The translations under genes were made by a program, and so were the position numbers. A stretch of 8,685 nucleotides of DNA from Polynucleobacter meluiroseus (lineage in GTDB: Bacteria > Bacteroidota > Bacteroidia > Flavobacteriales_D > Crocinitomicaceae). The stretch lies in assembly GCA_943328715.2 (NCBI GenBank), contig CALQBB020000014.1:1-8685 (forward strand), written 5' to 3'. Below the pieces are notes generated by a model, which saw only the letters and a list, made by a program, of their open reading frames with translations, ran no database searches and was not told the origin of the DNA. Positions 5,882 through 8,685 of the stretch are shown here, one piece after another (within the stretch, counting starts at the first letter, position 1; every line of letters begins with the position of its first letter).

Positions 5882-6966
5882 TTTGATTTCCCGAACTGAA
5901 AACGAAGAGCGAAAACATGTGTGTAATAGCTTGTTTTCACATCACCCAAACGCGTAAAAGCATAATCCAATTGCATGTTTTTTAATTTAACGCCTACCCC
6001 TAAATTTGGCTGAACACCCCAATAAGTTGTTTGATCAAAATTTGTAAACTGTTGGATATTGGAAACTCCACCGCGAACTTTCACCAGGTTTTTATAGTTC
6101 AAACAAATTCCCATGTGCGGATCAAATGAAGCGAAATTGGATTTAAGCAAGACATTTCTTTTACCATCAGTGGTCATGTCCACATCGATTTCCGCAGCTA
6201 AATTCAAACCCTTTTTACCCAAATTCACGTTACCCGAAGCGGCAAAAATGAAGCGTGGCAAGGTTAATTCAACCCCGTTTTTCGGTAATTCATTTTGTGT
6301 TGCTTGAAAAACACTTTGCATCTCTGGACTCAAGTCAAAAACCCAAGCATTAAACGTGGACGTCACATCACGAGCCATGACACCGAACTTCCAATGTTTT
6401 GGCAATTGATATTGCCAGCCAGCATCCAAACCAAATCCCCAAGAATGAGCAAAGTCGCCAATGTTTCTGTAAATCACTTTCGCATTTGCACCGACACTCA
6501 TCCCTTTCATTTTCATCCTTTTAGCATAAGAACCAATGAACGCATAATCTGCAGCTGTGAATAGTTGGACGTTGTCGTAGTTAATCACCCCGTTATTGTC
6601 AATCAATTGAGTTGTGTTTGGAATGTCATCTACACCGAAGCGAATAAAAGAGAATCCTAACACATGGTCTTCATCCAATTTATAACTGAAGGCTGCATGA
6701 TCGTATTTCGCGATTCCAGCAAAATACTCGGAGTGCATTAAACTCGCCTCCATTTTTGTGGACTGTTGAATGAGTCCTGCCGGATTCCAATAACTCGCAT
6801 TCACTCCTTCCGTGCTAGCCACCACTGCATTCCCCATGGAAAATGCATCTGCTCCCACACCGAGGGATAAAAATTCATTGGAATATTTGGGTGCTAAATC
6901 ACCTTGTGACCAGCCGAAGGAAGAAAGAAAACAGCACAATAAAATGCTAAAACGGAATGTATTCAT
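5878..6966 (-). CDS. PorV/PorQ-family outer-membrane protein, probably the PorV2 type
   Basis: The 362-residue protein starts at ATG 6966 with a signal peptide (MNTFRFSILLCCFLSSFGWSQ, cleavage probably after SQ), so it is exported. The mature part begins APKYSNEFLSLGVGADAFSMG and continues ASYWNPAGL (57-65), the pattern of the PorV/PorQ (UPF0164-like) beta-barrel family of Bacteroidota. Further segments such as LMHSEYFAGIAKYD (76-89), RFGVDDIPNT (109-118) and MARDVTSTFNAW (197-208) resemble, from memory, the group annotated as putative type IX sorting protein PorV2. PorV itself is an outer-membrane shuttle or channel component of type IX secretion; the role of PorV2 is not established. The open frame extends to 7017, but ATG 6966 places the signal peptide at the N-terminus. 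The gene stands alone, and its stop overlaps that of the convergent phosphatase by 4 bases. Confidence 0.85.
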   Translation of the reverse strand: MNTFRFSILLCCFLSSFGWSQGDLAPKYSNEFLSLGVGADAFSMGNAVVASTEGVNASYWNPAGLIQQSTKMEASLMHSEYFAGIAKYDHAAFSYKLDEDHVLGFSFIRFGVDDIPNTTQLIDNNGVINYDNVQLFTAADYAFIGSYAKRMKMKGMSVGANAKVIYRNIGDFAHSWGFGLDAGWQYQLPKHWKFGVMARDVTSTFNAWVFDLSPEMQSVFQATQNELPKNGVELTLPRFIFAASGNVNLGKKGLNLAAEIDVDMTTDGKRNVLLKSNFASFDPHMGICLNYKNLVKVRGGVSNIQQFTNFDQTTYWGVQPNLGVGVKLKNMQLDYAFTRLGDVKTSYYTHVFALRFQFGKSN

Positions 6967-7009
6967 GTGACAATAACTTGTTTTTTCTGTAAAAATTGTG
7001 TCATTCGTA

Positions 7010-7017
7010 CAAATCAA
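7010..7017 (-). promoter_or_regulatory. Possible -7 element of the PorV2-like gene
   Basis: TTGATTTG on the minus strand (7017 down to 7010) has one mismatch to TAnnTTTG and would give a leader of about 40 bases. No good -33 TTG is found at the proper distance; the nearest is 15 bases upstream. This is only the best candidate in the 107-base divergent region 6967-7073. Confidence 0.25.
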
Positions 7018-7050
7018 GCAATAATTTCAGAACAAATTTCAGATTTATTC

Positions 7051-7058
7051 TAAATTTA
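7051..7058 (+). promoter_or_regulatory. Possible -7 element of the pssA-purS-aldehyde dehydrogenase operon
   Basis: TAAATTTA differs from TAnnTTTG only in its last base and lies 15 bases before ATG 7074. TTC at 7026-7028, with a 22-base spacer, is a weak -33 candidate. If used, the mRNA leader would again be only about 10 bases. Confidence 0.35.
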
Positions 7059-7073
7059 CCCCAAATAACGATC

Positions 7074-7922
7074 ATGTTTGGACTTGCGAATTTACTAACT
7101 GCTACGAATTTATGCTGCGGCATCGTATCTATTATTTTCACTTTAAGTGGAAGATTGGATTTAGCAGCCCTCTTTTTATTCTTTTCCGTTGCGGCGGATT
7201 TTGCGGATGGTTTTGTTGCAAGGTTAACGAAAACAAGTGGAGAACTTGGTAAGCAACTGGATTCACTGGCTGATGTTGTTTCCTTTGGAGTAGCTCCCGG
7301 AATTTTCATGATGGTGATGATCGTACTCGGAGTTGATTATAGCGCAGTCATTGATTTGAAACTAACCAATTCAGTCGCCGACACACAGAAATACTTCGTC
7401 TTTAATCAAATCATGGCTTGGTTTGCGTCGCTGTCTTATGATGTCAACAATTCCTTCAACGCATCCATTAAATTCCTTCCTTTCACCGCCTTGATCATTC
7501 CATTTTTCTCGATGTTTCGCCTCGCAAAATTTAACATCGACACGAACCAAAGTGACAAATTCATTGGAGTACCGACGCCATTGAGCACCCTGTTCTTTTT
7601 GTTTTTTCCGCTTTACTTCTGGTATCAGAAAGAAAACTGGGGACATCAAAACGACTTCATCTATGGACTTTTTGACTGCTACACCTTGGCGGCGATTTCC
7701 TTTTTGTTCTCTACCTTAATGATTGCACCGCTCCCGTTAATTGCCTTGAAATTTAAGTCCTGGGGATGGCGTGAAAACACCTACCGTTACCTTCTTGTTA
7801 TCATTTCGTTGATAAGTATTCCACTTTTCTTTGTTTGGTCGATACCAATAATTGTAATTTTGTACCTGATTTTATCTATCATTGAACACAATCAAAGAAA
7901 AAAACATGAAATTCAAAGCTGA
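7074..7922 (+). CDS. pssA: CDP-diacylglycerol-serine O-phosphatidyltransferase (phosphatidylserine synthase)
   Basis: The enzyme exchanges CMP of CDP-diacylglycerol for L-serine to give phosphatidylserine, the precursor of phosphatidylethanolamine. The 282-residue membrane protein contains the complete CDP-alcohol phosphatidyltransferase motif DxxDGxxARx8Gx3Dx3D at residues 42-67 (D42, D45, G46, A49, R50, G59, D63, D67), so all four catalytic and metal-binding Asp residues are present. There are about six or seven hydrophobic segments, including 10-28, 30-45, 71-88, 134-150, 168-185, 205-225 and 238-272. The N-terminus MFGLANLLTATNLCCG is usual for PssA; the frame is open further upstream, to 6996, but that extension reaches into the neighbouring promoter region and is not family-like. 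It is the first gene of an operon and overlaps purS by 17 bases. Bacterial serine and glycerol members share this motif; the overall likeness to PssA makes serine the likely acceptor. Confidence 0.88.
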   Translation: MFGLANLLTATNLCCGIVSIIFTLSGRLDLAALFLFFSVAADFADGFVARLTKTSGELGKQLDSLADVVSFGVAPGIFMMVMIVLGVDYSAVIDLKLTNSVADTQKYFVFNQIMAWFASLSYDVNNSFNASIKFLPFTALIIPFFSMFRLAKFNIDTNQSDKFIGVPTPLSTLFFLFFPLYFWYQKENWGHQNDFIYGLFDCYTLAAISFLFSTLMIAPLPLIALKFKSWGWRENTYRYLLVIISLISIPLFFVWSIPIIVILYLILSIIEHNQRKKHEIQS

Positions 7923-8157
7923 AATTGATGTAATGCCCCTAGACGCACTTCTTGACCCACAAGGAAAAGCAGTATCTCATTCTATGAAAAATATCGGATT
8001 ATCCGAAATTGAAGGTGTGCGCATCGGAAAACACATTCGCTTATTTGTTGAAGCTGATTCAAAAGCCGCAGCAGAAGAAAAAGTAACCTTGGCTTGTCAG
8101 AAAATGTTGGCGAACCAAATCATGGAAAGCTTCCACTTTACGGTTACTGAAGCGTAA
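7906..8157 (+). CDS. purS: Phosphoribosylformylglycinamidine synthase subunit PurS
   Basis: PurS is the small subunit that links PurQ (glutaminase) and the short PurL in the FGAM synthase complex, the fourth step of purine synthesis. The 83-residue product MKFKAEIDVMPLDALLDPQGKAV... shows the family hallmarks: beta strand KFKAEIDVM (2-10), LLDPQGKAV (15-23), VRIGKHIRL (38-46) and a C-terminal MLANQIMESFHFTV stretch. The start ATG 7906 lies inside pssA, whose last 17 bases it shares in another frame. An in-frame ATG at 7882 would add eight residues not usual in the family. No purQ or purL is in view. The stop is one base before the next ATG. Confidence 0.9.
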   Translation: MKFKAEIDVMPLDALLDPQGKAVSHSMKNIGLSEIEGVRIGKHIRLFVEADSKAAAEEKVTLACQKMLANQIMESFHFTVTEA

Positions 8158-8158
8158 C

Positions 8159-8685
8159 ATGTCAGCAGGTTTTCGAACCTTCAATCCGTCCCAGAACACC
8201 TGGAACACAGAGGAATATTTTCCCACTTCTGAAGCAGCTCTTGCCGAGAAATTGAACACTCTTTCTCTGGCTCAATCCATCTACGGTAAACTTTCCGCGG
8301 AATCTCGCGCTGACTTCCTAATGGCTATTCATGCCTCAATGGAACAGCGAAAAGAGCACGTCAGAACGTTTTACTTAAAAGAAAGTGGACTTTCAAATAC
8401 GCGTTTTGAAACAGAATGGAAGAGAACCTTAACGACCATTCAACTTTTCGAACAGTACCTTCGAAATCAATACACGTTTGAAAAAACTGAGGAGTTCCCG
8501 AGTGATTCGATTCGCATACAAAAAGTAACGCTCCCAATTGGACCTGTTTTAGTTTTGGGCTCGAGCAACTTTCCACTGGCCTATTCCACTGCGGGTGGTG
8601 ATACGATCGCTGCGTTCGCCGCTGGATGTTGTGTGCTCGTCAAGGCACATGCCATGCACGCAGGAACAAGTGTCCAAGTTGCCGA
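8159..8685 (+). CDS. NADP-dependent aldehyde dehydrogenase, alpha-ketoglutaric semialdehyde dehydrogenase type (3' end outside window)
   Basis: The frame opens at ATG 8159, one base after the purS stop, and has no stop before the window end, giving 175 residues of an expected 500 or so. The N-terminal FRTFNPSQN (5-13) is the ordinary start of the family, and the Rossmann region LPIGPVLVLGSSNFPLAYST (125-144) followed by AGGDTIAAFAAGCCVLVKAH (145-164) is close to the alpha-ketoglutaric semialdehyde (KGSADH) branch. N137 in SSNFPLA is the oxyanion-hole Asn and K162 in VKAH is the NADP-binding Lys. The catalytic Cys and Glu lie beyond the window. Enzymes of this branch oxidise 2,5-dioxopentanoate to 2-oxoglutarate in hydroxyproline or pentose breakdown; that substrate is an inference from likeness only. 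Confidence 0.85.
   Translation, partial: MSAGFRTFNPSQNTWNTEEYFPTSEAALAEKLNTLSLAQSIYGKLSAESRADFLMAIHASMEQRKEHVRTFYLKESGLSNTRFETEWKRTLTTIQLFEQYLRNQYTFEKTEEFPSDSIRIQKVTLPIGPVLVLGSSNFPLAYSTAGGDTIAAFAAGCCVLVKAHAMHAGTSVQVA

Noticed and set aside
6113..6564. Two plus-strand frames of 64 and 89 codons opposite the PorV2-like gene.
   Set aside because: They lie antisense to a coherent beta-barrel protein and show no promoter or family signal.
7001..7649. Minus-strand frames of 92-102 codons opposite pssA.
   Set aside because: Antisense shadows; the plus strand encodes an intact enzyme with the full catalytic motif.
1..8685. CRISPR arrays, insertion sequences, tRNA genes, toxin-antitoxin pairs or defence genes.
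   Set aside because: No direct-repeat array, transposase, tRNA-like fold or such protein was found; coding density and protein types are those of a core chromosome region.

Overview
The window looks like an ordinary chromosomal stretch of a Bacteroidota member, most likely class Flavobacteriia (a Crocinitomicaceae/Fluviicola-like organism would fit, but that is an impression from protein style, not a search). The reasons are a TonB-dependent receptor, a PorV/PorQ-family (probably PorV2) outer-membrane protein, a type B ribosomal protein L31, a short LpxD paralogue with the Bacteroidota-style FDAFYYKK loop, and repeated matches to the Bacteroidota promoter (TTG, 17-23 bases, TAnnTTTG). I see nine protein genes, all intact apart from the two cut by the window ends, and no tRNA, rRNA, CRISPR, insertion sequence or phage gene. 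No stretch of 300 bases lacks a gene.

Layout. Bases 2-1492 (+) are the C-terminal half of a TonB-dependent receptor. It meets tail to tail, with a 9-base overlap, an orphan NarL/LuxR-type response regulator (1484-2161, -). A 117-base divergent promoter region follows, carrying a perfect 12-base inverted repeat, and then sua5 (2279-3241, +), which makes threonylcarbamoyl-AMP for tRNA t6A. Sua5 and the type B L31 gene rpmE2 (3322-3576, -) converge on one strong hairpin terminator. A second divergent region (3577-3755) separates rpmE2 from a two-gene operon: a LpxD-family acyltransferase (3756-4661, +) and, through an ATGA stop/start overlap, a GAF + SpoIIE/PP2C phosphatase (4658-5881, +). That phosphatase gene converges, with a 4-base overlap, on the PorV2-like gene (5878-6966, -). 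After a third divergent region (6967-7073) comes a tight + strand operon: pssA (phosphatidylserine synthase, 7074-7922), purS (FGAM synthase small subunit, 7906-8157) and the first 175 codons of an NADP-type aldehyde dehydrogenase (8159 to the window end).

How the genes fit together. The common thread is envelope biogenesis (TonB receptor, LpxD paralogue, PorV2-like protein, phosphatidylserine synthase) mixed with housekeeping (t6A, L31, purine synthesis) and two signalling proteins without partners in view (the response regulator and the PP2C phosphatase). Several starts must be moved inward from the longest open frame. The divergent regulator and sua5 both appear to start at GTG, and sua5 probably has an almost leaderless mRNA.

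I do not see a convincing new biological system. The points most worth checking are the identical 12-base promoter arms between the regulator and sua5, the atypical receiver pocket of that regulator, the translational coupling of an acyltransferase to a PP2C phosphatase, and the CxxC pair in a type B L31. All functional calls come from reading the translated sequence; no database search was run.
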